Under the pieces are notes generated by a model. It ran no database searches and was not told where the DNA came from. It saw only the letters and a list, made by a program, of their open reading frames with translations. From Synergistaceae bacterium (GTDB taxonomy: Bacteria > Synergistota > Synergistia > Synergistales > Synergistaceae): a stretch of 47,760 nt of DNA. A program made the translations under genes and the position numbers. The stretch spans positions 1 through 47,760 of the forward strand of contig JAISFV010000050.1 of the NCBI GenBank assembly GCA_031263445.1. The letters run 5' to 3'. This document shows, piece after piece, positions 7,633 to 17,720 of the stretch. Within the stretch, counting starts at the first letter, position 1. Each line of letters begins with the position of its first letter.

Positions 7633-8598
7633 CTAAAGCGCCGCCACGTTGCCCTGTTCGCCCTCGCCGTGAATCTGGCGGAGCATGGCCACGCAGACTT
7701 CCAGCGCCCTCTTGCCGTCGCGCAGGCCGACCAGCGGCTCACGGCCCTCACGTATGCAGTTCACGAAATCCTGCAGCTCCAGCTTAAGCGGCTCCCGCTT
7801 CGGGAAAACAGGGTGCTCCACCACTTCGACCAAGCCCCTGCCAGGCTTCTGGATACAGTGGTGGACTGTGACGTCCTGTGTCTCGTAGTTGACCATTATG
7901 TAGCGCTCCGGCTCCGTGATCTCCAGCGTGCGCATACGCTTCTCCGTGACGCGGCTCACCAGGATGTGTGCTATGGTTCCGTTCACGAAACGGATCTGCG
8001 CCGAGGCTATATCCTCGTGCGGCGTCCTGACGCACCTGCCCATAGCGGAGATATCGGCTATGTCGGATTTGACGAGGGAGAGGATTATGTCTATGTCGTG
8101 TATCATCAAGTCCAGCACTACCCCTACGTCGCTGATCCGCGGTGAGAAGGGGCCGAGCCGCCTGGACTGGATGTAAACGGGCTCGTTTACCATCTCGCGC
8201 GCCTGCTGGACGGCTGAGTTGAAGCGCTCTATGTGTCCCACCTGCAATATGAGGTTGCGGTCGCTCGCTATGCGGAGCAATTCCTCAGCCTCGTCGATCC
8301 GGGCGGTCACCGGCTTTTCTATCAAGAGGTGCGCGCCGCGCCCGAGGGCCTTCTTCGCGACCTCCAGGTGAGTGACGGTCGGGACTACGACGCTGATGGC
8401 GTCCGGCCTCGTCTCGTCAAGGAATTTATCCAAATCTGTGTATGCCGGCACGCCCAGGTTCTCCGCTACCTCATGCACTCGCTCCTCATTTACGTCTACG
8501 ACCCCGACGAGCTTCGCCCCGAGGATCTCCGTGTATACGCGAGCGTGGTGTACTCCTAGGTGTCCGACCCCTACAACCCCTACTCGGACCGTTTCCAT
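7633..8598 (-). CDS. Gfo/Idh/MocA-family NAD(P)-dependent oxidoreductase
   Basis: A 321-residue cytoplasmic dehydrogenase. The Rossmann start is VRVGVVGVGHLGVHHARVY (residues 4-22) and the family EKP motif is at 94-96, with the C-terminal alpha/beta substrate domain after it. Members oxidise or reduce sugars, inositols or related polyols; the substrate cannot be read from sequence. Proteins of this subtype often act on nucleotide-sugar precursors of surface glycans, but no glycan gene is adjacent, so this is only a possibility. AGGAG lies 7 bases before the ATG. It follows folC by about 100 bp on the same strand and ends at the bidirectional terminator. Confidence 0.85.
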   Translation of the reverse strand: METVRVGVVGVGHLGVHHARVYTEILGAKLVGVVDVNEERVHEVAENLGVPAYTDLDKFLDETRPDAISVVVPTVTHLEVAKKALGRGAHLLIEKPVTARIDEAEELLRIASDRNLILQVGHIERFNSAVQQAREMVNEPVYIQSRRLGPFSPRISDVGVVLDLMIHDIDIILSLVKSDIADISAMGRCVRTPHEDIASAQIRFVNGTIAHILVSRVTEKRMRTLEITEPERYIMVNYETQDVTVHHCIQKPGRGLVEVVEHPVFPKREPLKLELQDFVNCIREGREPLVGLRDGKRALEVCVAMLRQIHGEGEQGNVAAL

Positions 8599-8701
8599 AA
8601 AATCACTCCTACTCCGGTTGGCGGCTCTCGCTGCCCTCCACCGCCGTTATCCTTCCTTAATAAAGATTTTCACACGAAGCCACGCGTTTGTGGCGTCGGT
8701 T

Positions 8702-10063
8702 TTAGGCGGATTTCCCGAAGGAGGGCAGGAGATCCCTCATAGCACCGACGAGGAAGAGGCTGCCGCAGCATACGACCAGGCCGCCGGGATCCGTGGCCGC
8801 GATGGCCGCCGCCAGAGCGGAGGCGGGATCTTCCCATACGCCCCTCGTCTCGCAGCCTGCTTTCTCAAGGAGCGTTGCCAGATCGTCTGCGGGTCTTGAG
8901 CGGGTCATCGCCAGGCGCGTGGGGAAAACGGGGCTGCTCAGTCTCTTTAGCAGCCTGGCTATCCCTGTCATGTCCTTGTCCCTCATGACGGCGAACACTA
9001 CCGCGCCTACGCCTGAGATCTGCCCGCTCTCTCTTAGCAGGGAGAGCGATTTGACGAGCGCTGTGAAGCCGTGTTCGTTGTGCGCCCCGTCGAGGAGGAT
9101 CATCGGCGCGTCCGGGCCGGGGCGGCAGATTTCCATCCGGCCCGGCCAGTCGACGGCAGCCAGGCCGCGACGGATTTGCGCCTCGCCTATCCGTCCGAAG
9201 AGCGGCACGGTCTTTCTGAGTTCGAGCAGGGCCGTGACGGCGTTCGAGGCGTTATAAGACTGGTGGATGCCGATGAGCGGGGTTTCAAGGCCGACAGTCG
9301 GCGGGCCGTCCTCCGGATTCAAACGGACGTAATCGAACGACGTGCCGCCGAGCGTACAGCGGATGTTTCGCGGACGCGCGATACGGTTCATGAGGAAATG
9401 CGGAGCGCCTGCCGAGTCGCAGCGTTCAGCGAACTGCGCGGAAAGCGCCTCGTCGTCCCCGGCGTAAAACGCGGACACGCCGCCTTTGATCGCCGCGAAC
9501 TTCTCCCCCGCTATCGCCTGGATTGTGTCTCCCAGGTATTCCATATGATCCATGCCTATAGGGGTGATGACCGTGGCTACGGCGCGGCAAGCGGACGTGG
9601 CGTCGTACCTGCCGCCCATGCCGGCCTCAATGATCGCGACATCGGCGCAGGATTCGCTCATCGCCAAAAAGGCAAGCGCCGTCAGGTTCTCGAAGAAAGT
9701 AGGCCGGACGGTGTCTGGCGAATCGTCGTCGACCGCTTTCATCACCCTTTTGAACGCGTCACGCCATATTGTGATGTCCACGTGCTTTTTGCCGACGCGG
9801 AGCCGTTCACGCAAGGACGAGAGGTGGGGGCTCGTATAAAGCGCCGTCCGTATGCCGGCAGCCTCGCAGACGGACTCCAGCGTGGCCGCCGTGGATCCCT
9901 TGCCATTGGTCCCAAGGACGTGTATCGCAGGGAATGCCTTTTCGGGTGAGCCGAGGCGTGACAAAAGCCTCGTCACCCGCTCCATCCCGGGGCGGATGCC
10001 GAGGCTCGAAAAACTCTGGATGTCGCGCAAAAGCCCTTCGAACTGGGCGAGCTGATCAGACAT
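8702..10063 (-). CDS. folC: Bifunctional folylpolyglutamate synthase / dihydrofolate synthase
   Basis: The 453-residue product is the usual FolC length. The ATP loop is GTNGKGSTAA (51-60), followed by the Mur-ligase-like central domain with EAGMGGRYDAT and TPIGMDHMEYLGD, then the C-terminal domain with LLDGAHNEHG. It adds glutamate to dihydropteroate or folates, needing ATP and Mg. It starts 14 bp after the valS stop and probably shares its transcript; the Shine-Dalgarno is weak, which fits translational coupling. Confidence 0.93.
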   Translation of the reverse strand: MSDQLAQFEGLLRDIQSFSSLGIRPGMERVTRLLSRLGSPEKAFPAIHVLGTNGKGSTAATLESVCEAAGIRTALYTSPHLSSLRERLRVGKKHVDITIWRDAFKRVMKAVDDDSPDTVRPTFFENLTALAFLAMSESCADVAIIEAGMGGRYDATSACRAVATVITPIGMDHMEYLGDTIQAIAGEKFAAIKGGVSAFYAGDDEALSAQFAERCDSAGAPHFLMNRIARPRNIRCTLGGTSFDYVRLNPEDGPPTVGLETPLIGIHQSYNASNAVTALLELRKTVPLFGRIGEAQIRRGLAAVDWPGRMEICRPGPDAPMILLDGAHNEHGFTALVKSLSLLRESGQISGVGAVVFAVMRDKDMTGIARLLKRLSSPVFPTRLAMTRSRPADDLATLLEKAGCETRGVWEDPASALAAAIAATDPGGLVVCCGSLFLVGAMRDLLPSFGKSA

Positions 10064-10077
10064 GCCGCAATGCCATG

Positions 10078-12753
10078 CTACGCGAGGCTCGCTATGTTTT
10101 CCTCGATGCGCTTTTTCTGCGACTCGGCGGCTTCGAGCGCGGCCCGTTCCTTTTCGACGACCTCCGCCGGCGCCCTGTCTATGAAATTGGCGTTGGAGAG
10201 CTTGGCTCGCGTCCGCTCCGTCTCCTTTTCCAGCTTTTCCAGCTCAGACCCCAGACGCTTTATCTCCTTTTCCACGTCGAGCAGCTCGCCCACCGGGAAG
10301 AACAGCTCCCACTCGCCAGTGACCGTCGAAAGGCACTGAGGCGGCTTCCCTTCCCCGGCCCCGAGCAGTTCTGTCTTTTCGACCTTCGTCAACAGGCTCA
10401 CGAGATCCGCGTTCTCGGAGACGACCGCAGCCTTGTCGCCGGATACGTCCTTCAGCCTGAGGCACATCACGGGTACCTGCTTCTGCGGCGGCAGCTTCGC
10501 CTCCGCGCGCAGGTTCCGCATGGCCCGCGCCAGCGCCTGTAAAAAGTCCATGTCGCTTAAAACGCCTGACGCGTCCTCCAAGGCGGCCGGCTCCGGCCAC
10601 TCAGCCCTGCCGATTATTCCCTCGCCGTACCCGAATGCGCTCCACAGCTCCTCGGTGGTAAACGGTATTATAGGGTGCAGCAGCTTGAGGACATCCCTGA
10701 AAACGGCGTATATCACGGACTGGGAGGCGGCCTTCCTCATGGGGCCCTCGTCGCCGCGAAGGGCGGGTTTCGAGAGTTCGAGGTACCAGTCGCAGAGCTC
10801 GCCCCACACGAAGTCGTACATGAGCTTGGCGGACTCCCCGAAATAGTAGCCGTCCAGGAGTTCCGTCATCTTCTCCGTCACTTCTGACATCCGGGCGATT
10901 ATCCACCGGTCGTGCAGACGGAGCGCGCCTTCACCGCAATTCCCCGCGTCGCAGGCGGCACATTCGAGGTTCATCAGAGCGAATCTCGATGCGTTCCATA
11001 GCTTGTTCAGGAAGAAACGGTACGTCTCGATCCTGCTTTCGGAGAGGAATATGTCGCGCCCCTGGACCGTAAGGGCGGCGAGCGTGAAGCGCAGGGCATC
11101 CGCGCCGTACTTCTCTATGGTCACGAGCGGGTCGATCACGTTGCCCTTCGACTTGCTCATTTTCTGGCCCTTTTCGTCGCGGACCAGGGCGTGGATGTAG
11201 ACGTCCCTGAACGGCGGTTTCTCCATGAATTCGCAGCCCATCATTATCATCCTGGCCACCCAGAAGAATATTATGTCAAAGCCGGTGACGAGGACGCTCG
11301 TCGGGTAAAAGGCCGCGAGTTCATCCGTCTCATCTGGCCAGCCCATCGTGGAAAATGGCCAGAGCGCGCTCGAAAACCACGTGTCCAGCACGTCTTCGTC
11401 CTGCCTCAGCTTCCCGCCGCAGGCGCAGGTCTCCGGCTCGTCCAGGGAGACGATTACCTCGCCGCAGTCGTCGCAGTACCACGCGGGGATGCGGTGTCCC
11501 CACCAGAGCTGCCTCGACACGCACCAGTCGCGTATGTTCTCCATCCACTGGTAGTACGTCCCGGCCCACTGTTCCGGCACGAAACGGATCTGCCCCTCCT
11601 TCACGGCGCGCACGTCCTCGTCCGCCAGCGGGCGTGTGCGGACGAACCACTGCTCCGAGAGGTACGGTTCGATTACCGTGTCGCAGCGATAGCAATGACC
11701 GACTGAATGGCCGTGGCGCTCCTCGCCCGCCAGAAGCCCCTGTTCCGCGAGGTCGGATACGATTGCCTTCCGCGCCTCGAAGCGCTCCATCCCGGCATAC
11801 TTGCCGCCGTTCTCGTTCATGCGCCCGCGGTCATCCATCACCTGGATCTGTTCCAGCCCGTGTCTCAGCCCCACGAGGAAGTCGTTGGGATCGTGGGCGG
11901 GCGTTATCTTGAGCGCCCCGGTCCCGAACTCAGGGTCGGCCAGGTTGTCCTCGATAACCGGGATGACCCTGCCGCAAATGGGGACGATTACCTCGCGCCC
12001 TGCTAAATGCCTGTTCCTCTCGTCCCGAGGATGCACCGCGATGGCCACGTCACCCATAATGGTCTCAGGGCGCGTCGTCATAACCGTGAGCGAGCCCTTG
12101 CCGTCCGCGAAGGCGTACTTCACGCTGTATAGCCTGCCCTCAGTCTCCTTGTGTTCGACCTCCAGGTCGGAGAGGGCCGTGAGGCAGCGGGGACACCAGT
12201 TGATGAGATATTTCCCCCTGTATATCAGATCCTTCCTGTAAAGCTCCACGAATACCTTGCGGACGGCCCTCGACAGGCCCCCGTCCATGGTGAAACGCTC
12301 GCGGTTCCAGTCGCACGACGCGCCCAGCTTCTTCAACTGGTTTATTATCCTGCCGCCGTACTCTTCCTTCCACTCCCATACGCGCTTCACGAAAGCCTCG
12401 CGCCCCAGCGACTCGCGGCTATGGCCCTCCTCGCGGAGGGCGCGTTCCACCACGTTCTGGGTGGCGATCCCGGCGTGATCTGTCCCGGGCATCCACAGCA
12501 CGTTGTAGCCCTGCATCCTCTTGGCCCTGCAGAGTATGTCCTGGAGTGTGTTGTCCAGCGCGTGTCCCAGGTGCAGCGAGCCAGTCACGTTGGGGGGCGG
12601 TATGACTATGCTGAACGGCGGCTTGCCGCTCTTGGCGTCCGCCTTGAAAATCCCGTCCTCTATCCACCTGGCGTACCACTTGTCCTCTATCGGCGCCGGG
12701 TCGTAGCTCTTTGAAAGCCCCTCCAGCCCCTTTGGACGCACCGTTTCTCCCAT
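10078..12753 (-). CDS. valS: Valyl-tRNA synthetase
   Basis: The 891-residue class I synthetase charges tRNA-Val. The HIGH-type motif is in PPPNVTGSLHLGHALD (HLGH at 61-64) and KMSKS is at 531-535. The editing domain lies in between, the anticodon-binding domain after it, and a C-terminal coiled-coil arm (about 815-885, EKEIKRLGSELEKLEKETER) as in other bacterial ValRS. The start ATG overlaps the engB stop by one base (TGATG), so translation is coupled to the preceding gene. Confidence 0.97.
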   Translation of the reverse strand: MGETVRPKGLEGLSKSYDPAPIEDKWYARWIEDGIFKADAKSGKPPFSIVIPPPNVTGSLHLGHALDNTLQDILCRAKRMQGYNVLWMPGTDHAGIATQNVVERALREEGHSRESLGREAFVKRVWEWKEEYGGRIINQLKKLGASCDWNRERFTMDGGLSRAVRKVFVELYRKDLIYRGKYLINWCPRCLTALSDLEVEHKETEGRLYSVKYAFADGKGSLTVMTTRPETIMGDVAIAVHPRDERNRHLAGREVIVPICGRVIPVIEDNLADPEFGTGALKITPAHDPNDFLVGLRHGLEQIQVMDDRGRMNENGGKYAGMERFEARKAIVSDLAEQGLLAGEERHGHSVGHCYRCDTVIEPYLSEQWFVRTRPLADEDVRAVKEGQIRFVPEQWAGTYYQWMENIRDWCVSRQLWWGHRIPAWYCDDCGEVIVSLDEPETCACGGKLRQDEDVLDTWFSSALWPFSTMGWPDETDELAAFYPTSVLVTGFDIIFFWVARMIMMGCEFMEKPPFRDVYIHALVRDEKGQKMSKSKGNVIDPLVTIEKYGADALRFTLAALTVQGRDIFLSESRIETYRFFLNKLWNASRFALMNLECAACDAGNCGEGALRLHDRWIIARMSEVTEKMTELLDGYYFGESAKLMYDFVWGELCDWYLELSKPALRGDEGPMRKAASQSVIYAVFRDVLKLLHPIIPFTTEELWSAFGYGEGIIGRAEWPEPAALEDASGVLSDMDFLQALARAMRNLRAEAKLPPQKQVPVMCLRLKDVSGDKAAVVSENADLVSLLTKVEKTELLGAGEGKPPQCLSTVTGEWELFFPVGELLDVEKEIKRLGSELEKLEKETERTRAKLSNANFIDRAPAEVVEKERAALEAAESQKKRIEENIASLA

Positions 12754-13373
12754 CAGCTTACTCCCCCATCACGGCCCGCAGAACCGAGCTCATGGATAAT
12801 TTGTATCACGAGGCCCCGAAGCCTCTCCGCTTCCGAGTCGTTTTTCCCCGACGTCACGAGTGGCGGGGCGACCGACGCGAGGCCGCCGCTCACGTACTTG
12901 TTATACAGCGCCTTGCCCCTGCCCCTCGATATCTTGTCGCCCTTGGTGAATACCACCAGGCGGGGCATGTCCATGCCGTCCAGCCACGCCGTCAGCTCGT
13001 CATCATTGGCGAGCGGGCCATGCCTGAAGTCCACCAGGTGGACGACGAAGGCTATGTCCCGCTCTGAGCTGAAATATTCATTTACGAGGCGCCACCACGA
13101 CTCGCGCTCGCCCTTGCTCCTTGCCGCGTAGCCGTAGCCTGGCAGGTCTACAAGGAAAAAACCGCCGCCGGAGCTGACCTCATAAAAGTTAATGCTGCGC
13201 GTTTTCCCTGGCTTCGAGCTTACTTTTGCCAGTTTCTTGGCGAGGAGGGCGTTTATCAGGGTCGATTTCCCCACGTTCGACCTCCCTACGAAAGCCACCT
13301 CCGTGCCTCGCGGCGGCGGCAACTGGCTTACGGTGAAGGCCGTGCACAGCAGATCCGATCTCCAGTTGGTCAA
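12753..13373 (-). CDS. engB: Ribosome-biogenesis GTPase EngB (YihA/YsxC)
   Basis: I place the start at the TTG overlapping the lon stop (ATTGA, 13370-13374), giving 206 residues, the normal length; the longer open frame upstream lies inside lon. GAGGGG precedes it. G1 is GRSNVGKST (30-38); the switch and G3 region is FFLVDLPGYGYA and G4 is FTKGD. EngB helps mature the 50S subunit. The chain of overlaps lon-engB-valS indicates one translationally coupled transcript. Confidence 0.93.
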   Translation of the reverse strand: MTNWRSDLLCTAFTVSQLPPPRGTEVAFVGRSNVGKSTLINALLAKKLAKVSSKPGKTRSINFYEVSSGGGFFLVDLPGYGYAARSKGERESWWRLVNEYFSSERDIAFVVHLVDFRHGPLANDDELTAWLDGMDMPRLVVFTKGDKISRGRGKALYNKYVSGGLASVAPPLVTSGKNDSEAERLRGLVIQIIHELGSAGRDGGVS

Positions 13374-15703
13374 TGTCCCCTCTTCTCCAGGAGCGCCAAG
13401 TTGAAAACCTCCGACACGTTTGACACGTAGTGGAACTCCATGCCCTGTCTCGCCCATTCAGCCAGTTCGTTCACGTCCACGGCGTTGTCCTTTGGGAAGA
13501 TTATAGTCTTTATGCCGTTCCGTTTCGCCGCGAGCGCCTTCTCCCGGACGCCGCCTATGGGCAGCACGGTGCCTAGCAGCGTTACCTCACCTGTCATGGC
13601 GATGCTGGAGCAGACAGGGCGCTCGGTGAGGGCGGACAGCATTGAAAGAGCGAGCGTTACGCCGGCGGACGGCCCGTCCTTCGGGATCGCCCCCTCCGGG
13701 ACGTGTACGTGTACGTCGGTCTTGTCCCACTCTATCGCGCCTAGGCTGTACCGCGCCGCGCGATAGCGGAGGTACCCCAGCGCCGCCTGGGCGGATTCCT
13801 GCATTATGTCACCGAGGTTGCCGGTGAATATGACCTTCCCGGAACCCTTCATGACGGCAGCCTCTATCACGAGGACGTCGCCGCCTGTATCCGTCCATGC
13901 AAGCCCCAGTGCCGCGCCGACAGAATCCTTGCCTGGCAGCCTCGTGTCGTGCAGCTTGGGCGCGCCGAGAAATTTCTTAATCGTCGGCATCGTGAGCGAC
14001 AGGCGGCGTTGCGGCTTCTTCCCCTGCTCCGACTCGTTCACGATCTTGGCCGCCACCTTGCGGGCGACTTTAGAGAGCTGGCGGTCGAGGCCCCTCACGC
14101 CGGCCTCCCTCGTGTACTCCGTTATGATCTTGTTCAGAGTCCTTTCTGAAATGCCTACGTCATACCGTTCCAGCCCGTTCTCCTTCAGCACCCTCGGCCA
14201 CAGGTGGCGGATGGCTATGTGGAGTTTCTCTTCAGCGACGTACCCTGGGATAGAAATCAGCTCCATCCTGTCCAGGAGGGGCCTGGGGATGCTGTGCGTG
14301 ACGTTCGCCGTGGTCACGAACATGACCTGGCTCAGGTCGAACGGCACCTCCAGGAAATGATCCGTAAAGCCCTTGTTCTGCTCCGGATCCAGCGCTTCCA
14401 GGAGTGCCGAGGAGGGATCACCCCGGAAATCCGTACCTACCTTGTCTATCTCGTCCATCAGCATGACGGGGTTCATGACCCCGGTTTGCTTTATCTTCTG
14501 TATGATGCGGCCTGGGAGCGCACCGATATAGGTACGCCGGTGTCCCCGTATCTCCGCCTCGTCCCTCATGCCGCCAAGCGAGAAATTTACGAACTTCCTG
14601 CCCAGGGCGCGCGCTATCGACTTGCCGAGCGACGTCTTGCCGACGCCGGGCGGCCCGACGAAGCAGAGGACCTGTCCCCTGCCCGCGCCTTTGCCGGTCA
14701 GCCGTTCGACGGCCAGGAACTCCAGTATGCGCTCCTTCACCTCGTCGAGGCCGTAGTGATCCTCGTCGAGCACCCGCCTCGCGAGCCCGATGTCTATGCT
14801 GTCCGCAGTCTTCTTCTTCCACGGCAGGTCTGAGAGCCACTCTATGTACGTACGCGAGACGGTGGCCTCCGCAGACATCTGCGGCATCTTGGAGAGCCTG
14901 TCGAGTTCGGCTGTCGCCTTCCTCGCCACTTCCTTCGGCATCTTGGCGCGCTTTATCCGCCTCAGCAGCTCCTCGTACTCGGATATGTCCTCTGGCTGCC
15001 CTAGCTCCGCCTGGATCGCCTTCAACTGTTCCTTGAGGTAGTACTCCTTGTTGTTTCGCTCCATCTCGCGGCGCACCTTGTCGTGTATGGAGTGCTCCAT
15101 TTCCAGCAGCTCCGTCTCCCGCAAGAGCAGGCGGAGGAGCCTGTCCATGCGGTCCTCGGGGTTCAGCAGTTCCAGAAGCTCCTGCTTTTCGCTGATCTTC
15201 ACCTGTATGTGGGACGCCACGATGTCGGCGAACAGGAACGGATCCTCCACGGACGAGAGCGAGAAGGCTATCTCGATAGGGAGTTTCGGGTGGAGGTTCA
15301 CGTAACGCTCGAACTGCTCTAAGACGGCCCGCCTCAGCGGCTCCGCGCCAGTCGACAAGTCCCCGTCGTACTGCATCTGTATTATCTCTGCGGAGAGATA
15401 CTCGCCCGCTGGCACATAGCTCTGCACAAGCGCACGGGACGTGCCCTCTATCAGCACCTTAGTGGAGCCGTCCGGGATGCGCACCATCTGTATCACCTGG
15501 CAAAGAGTCCCGACGTTGTACAGGTCGGAGGGTGAAGGTTCCTCGGCGGCGTTGTCCCGCTGCGCCACGACGAGGAGGTTCTTGTCCGTCAGGGAAGCCT
15601 CCTCGACGCTCTTCAGGGAGCGCGGCCTGCCTACGAAGAGCGGCGCTATGACGCCTGGGAATATTACGACGTCGCGGATAGGCAGGACAGGGACAAGAGG
15701 CAT
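13370..15703 (-). CDS. lon: ATP-dependent protease La (LonA)
   Basis: With ATG at 15703 the protein has 777 residues. The N-terminal LAN domain begins LVPVLPIRDVVIFPG, a coiled coil lies at about 185-245, the AAA+ Walker A is GPPGVGKT (350-357), and the protease domain has the catalytic Ser679 (KDGPSAG) and Lys722 (GGVREKALAAKR) dyad. It degrades misfolded and regulatory proteins in the cytoplasm. The ATG overlaps the clpX stop (TGATG), so the two proteases are coupled. A TTG directly before the ATG could be read as start but lacks spacing. Confidence 0.97.
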   Translation of the reverse strand: MPLVPVLPIRDVVIFPGVIAPLFVGRPRSLKSVEEASLTDKNLLVVAQRDNAAEEPSPSDLYNVGTLCQVIQMVRIPDGSTKVLIEGTSRALVQSYVPAGEYLSAEIIQMQYDGDLSTGAEPLRRAVLEQFERYVNLHPKLPIEIAFSLSSVEDPFLFADIVASHIQVKISEKQELLELLNPEDRMDRLLRLLLRETELLEMEHSIHDKVRREMERNNKEYYLKEQLKAIQAELGQPEDISEYEELLRRIKRAKMPKEVARKATAELDRLSKMPQMSAEATVSRTYIEWLSDLPWKKKTADSIDIGLARRVLDEDHYGLDEVKERILEFLAVERLTGKGAGRGQVLCFVGPPGVGKTSLGKSIARALGRKFVNFSLGGMRDEAEIRGHRRTYIGALPGRIIQKIKQTGVMNPVMLMDEIDKVGTDFRGDPSSALLEALDPEQNKGFTDHFLEVPFDLSQVMFVTTANVTHSIPRPLLDRMELISIPGYVAEEKLHIAIRHLWPRVLKENGLERYDVGISERTLNKIITEYTREAGVRGLDRQLSKVARKVAAKIVNESEQGKKPQRRLSLTMPTIKKFLGAPKLHDTRLPGKDSVGAALGLAWTDTGGDVLVIEAAVMKGSGKVIFTGNLGDIMQESAQAALGYLRYRAARYSLGAIEWDKTDVHVHVPEGAIPKDGPSAGVTLALSMLSALTERPVCSSIAMTGEVTLLGTVLPIGGVREKALAAKRNGIKTIIFPKDNAVDVNELAEWARQGMEFHYVSNVSEVFNLALLEKRGH

Positions 15704-16998
15704 CAAGCGACCTCCCGCGAGTGCCTTTCCGTCATAAGCGGCTCGCCCGTCCCCCTGACGAAATCCTCTGTGATCGTAATTTTTTCGATTTTCACCGCTT
15801 TCACGGGCAGGTCGAACATGAGGTCGGTCATGGACATTTCCAGCACGCTGCGCAAGCCGCGGGCCCCCGTCTCTTGCTTCAGCGTGAGTTCGGCTATCGC
15901 GCTCACTGCGCCCTCGGTGAAGGCTAGCTCTACGCCCTCTAGCGAGAATATTTTCTTGTACTGCTTCAGGAGTGCGTTCTTAGGCTCCTCCAGTATGCGC
16001 ACCAGCGTACTGTGATCCAGGGCGTCCATCGGCACACAGACTGGCAGCCTGCCTACGAACTCCGGGATGAAGCCGTATGACGTGAGGTCTGTCGGCTGGA
16101 TTTCCTTCAGGATGGAGTGGCCTGCGTCGGATATGTTGCTGATGATGTCCCCTCCGAAGCCGATGGTCTTCTTGTTGACCCTCCGGGCGATTATGCCCTC
16201 CAGACCGTCGAAGGCCCCGCCGCAGATGAAGAGTATGTTCTTCGTGTCGATCTGGACAAAGTCCTGATTGGGGTGCTTACGCCCGCCCTTGGGCGGCACG
16301 TTCGACACGGTGCCCTCCAATATGCGCAGGAGCGCCTGTTGGACGCCCTCGCCGGAAACGTCCCTCGTGATGGACTGGGACTCGGACTTGCGGGATATCT
16401 TGTCTATCTCGTCAACGTAAATGATCCCTTGCTCGGCGGCCTTCGGGTCGTAGTCGGCGGCCTGGAGGAGCCTCACGAGGATGTTTTCCACGTCCTCGCC
16501 GACGTAGCCCGCCTCAGTGAGCGTCGTGGCGTCCGCCATCGCGAACGGCACTTTCAGGAAATTGGCCAGGCTCTGCGCCAAGAGCGTCTTGCCGCAGCCG
16601 GTTGGGCCTAAGAGGAGGATGTTGCTCTTGGGGAGCTCAACCTCGTCTTTCGTGCCGCTCAAAGCCGCCCTTATCCGCTGGTAGTGGTTGTACACCGCCA
16701 CCGAGAGGACTTTCTTGGCCTTGTCCTGGCCGACGACGTATTTGTCCAGGTAGTCCTTTATCTCGACAGGCTTGGGGAGCTTCTCCCTTGCGGCCGGGAC
16801 GGCGCTCCCGGGAAAGGACGCCAGATCCGACTCGTTCTTTATGATGATGTTGCAGAGCTGGACGCAGTCGGTGCAGATATAGGCGCTCGAACCCGCGATG
16901 AGCTTCGGGACCTCGTCCTGGCTCTTCCCGCAGAAGGAACACCGCACCTTTTTCCTGCCCCGCCCGTCCCCGTCTTTCTCGTATGGAAACATTTTCAA
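15703..16998 (-). CDS. clpX: ClpX, ATPase subunit of the ClpXP protease
   Basis: The 431-residue AAA+ unfoldase has the N-terminal zinc-binding domain (Cys20, Cys23, Cys42, Cys45), Walker A GPTGCGKT (131-138), Walker [11 protein letters not shown] and the sensor region that follows. It unfolds tagged substrates and feeds them to ClpP, whose gene lies 84 bp upstream. The gene order tig-clpP-clpX-lon is a widespread bacterial arrangement. Confidence 0.97.
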   Translation of the reverse strand: MKMFPYEKDGDGRGRKKVRCSFCGKSQDEVPKLIAGSSAYICTDCVQLCNIIIKNESDLASFPGSAVPAAREKLPKPVEIKDYLDKYVVGQDKAKKVLSVAVYNHYQRIRAALSGTKDEVELPKSNILLLGPTGCGKTLLAQSLANFLKVPFAMADATTLTEAGYVGEDVENILVRLLQAADYDPKAAEQGIIYVDEIDKISRKSESQSITRDVSGEGVQQALLRILEGTVSNVPPKGGRKHPNQDFVQIDTKNILFICGGAFDGLEGIIARRVNKKTIGFGGDIISNISDAGHSILKEIQPTDLTSYGFIPEFVGRLPVCVPMDALDHSTLVRILEEPKNALLKQYKKIFSLEGVELAFTEGAVSAIAELTLKQETGARGLRSVLEMSMTDLMFDLPVKAVKIEKITITEDFVRGTGEPLMTERHSREVA

Positions 16999-17081
16999 AT
17001 CACCTCTTTAAGCACCAAACAATTCAGCGGGCCGCCGGCCTGCCACGAGCCGCCGCCCCGCAGGTCGCGCATTGGCATGGC

Positions 17082-17696
17082 TCAACGCTTCTCTATGACC
17101 CTGTCGACGAGCCCGTACTCCACCGCTTCAGCCCCGGACATGAAAAAATCCCTGTCCGTGTCCCGCTCGATCCTTTCAAGGGGCTGGCCCGTATGACTGA
17201 CTAATATATCGTTGATGGTCTTCCTCGTGCGGATTATCTCGTCGGCCTGTATCTTGATGTCCACCGCCTGGCCGCGCGCCCCCCCATGAGGCTGGTGGAT
17301 CATGATCCTCGCGTTCGGGAGGGATATGCGCTTGCCCTTGTCGCCGCCCGCCAGCAGCACGGCCGCCATGCTCGCCGCCTGGCCGGTGCAGATTGTGGAG
17401 ACCGGGCATTTGATATACCTCATCGTGTCGTAAATGGCGAGGCCGCTGGTTATCACGCCGCCAGGGCTATTGACATAGAGGAACACATCCTTGTCGGGAT
17501 CCTCGCTCTCCAGGAAGAGGAGCTGCGCCACAACGAGATTGGCCATCGCGTCCTCGATCTCCTGCCCGATGAATATGATACGATCCTTGAGGAGCCTGCT
17601 GTAGATGTCGTAAGAGCGCTCTCCTCTGCCTGTTTGTTCCACTACTATCGGAACCAGATATGACTTGGGTTGAATACTATCCTCTGAGTTTGACAT
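17082..17696 (-). CDS. clpP: ATP-dependent Clp protease proteolytic subunit
   Basis: ATG 17696 is chosen over 17702 because GGAG is then 7 bases upstream; the protein has 204 residues. The catalytic triad is Ser109 ([10 protein letters not shown]), His134 (MIHQPHGG) and Asp183, with the spacing typical for ClpP. It forms the tetradecameric peptidase chamber used with ClpX. It begins 24 bp after the tig stop and is probably cotranscribed with it. Confidence 0.97.
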   Translation of the reverse strand: MSNSEDSIQPKSYLVPIVVEQTGRGERSYDIYSRLLKDRIIFIGQEIEDAMANLVVAQLLFLESEDPDKDVFLYVNSPGGVITSGLAIYDTMRYIKCPVSTICTGQAASMAAVLLAGGDKGKRISLPNARIMIHQPHGGARGQAVDIKIQADEIIRTRKTINDILVSHTGQPLERIERDTDRDFFMSGAEAVEYGLVDRVIEKR

Positions 17697-17720
17697 AATC
17701 ATGCTCCATCAATTAAATTT

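Noticed and set aside
9071-9949. A 292-residue plus-strand frame opposite folC
   Set aside because: Low-complexity antisense frame over a well-supported FolC; no domain features or ribosome binding site.
13374-13457. Longer N-terminus for EngB
   Set aside because: The upstream 28 codons lie within the lon gene in another frame; the TTG overlapping the lon stop gives the normal family length and has a ribosome binding site.
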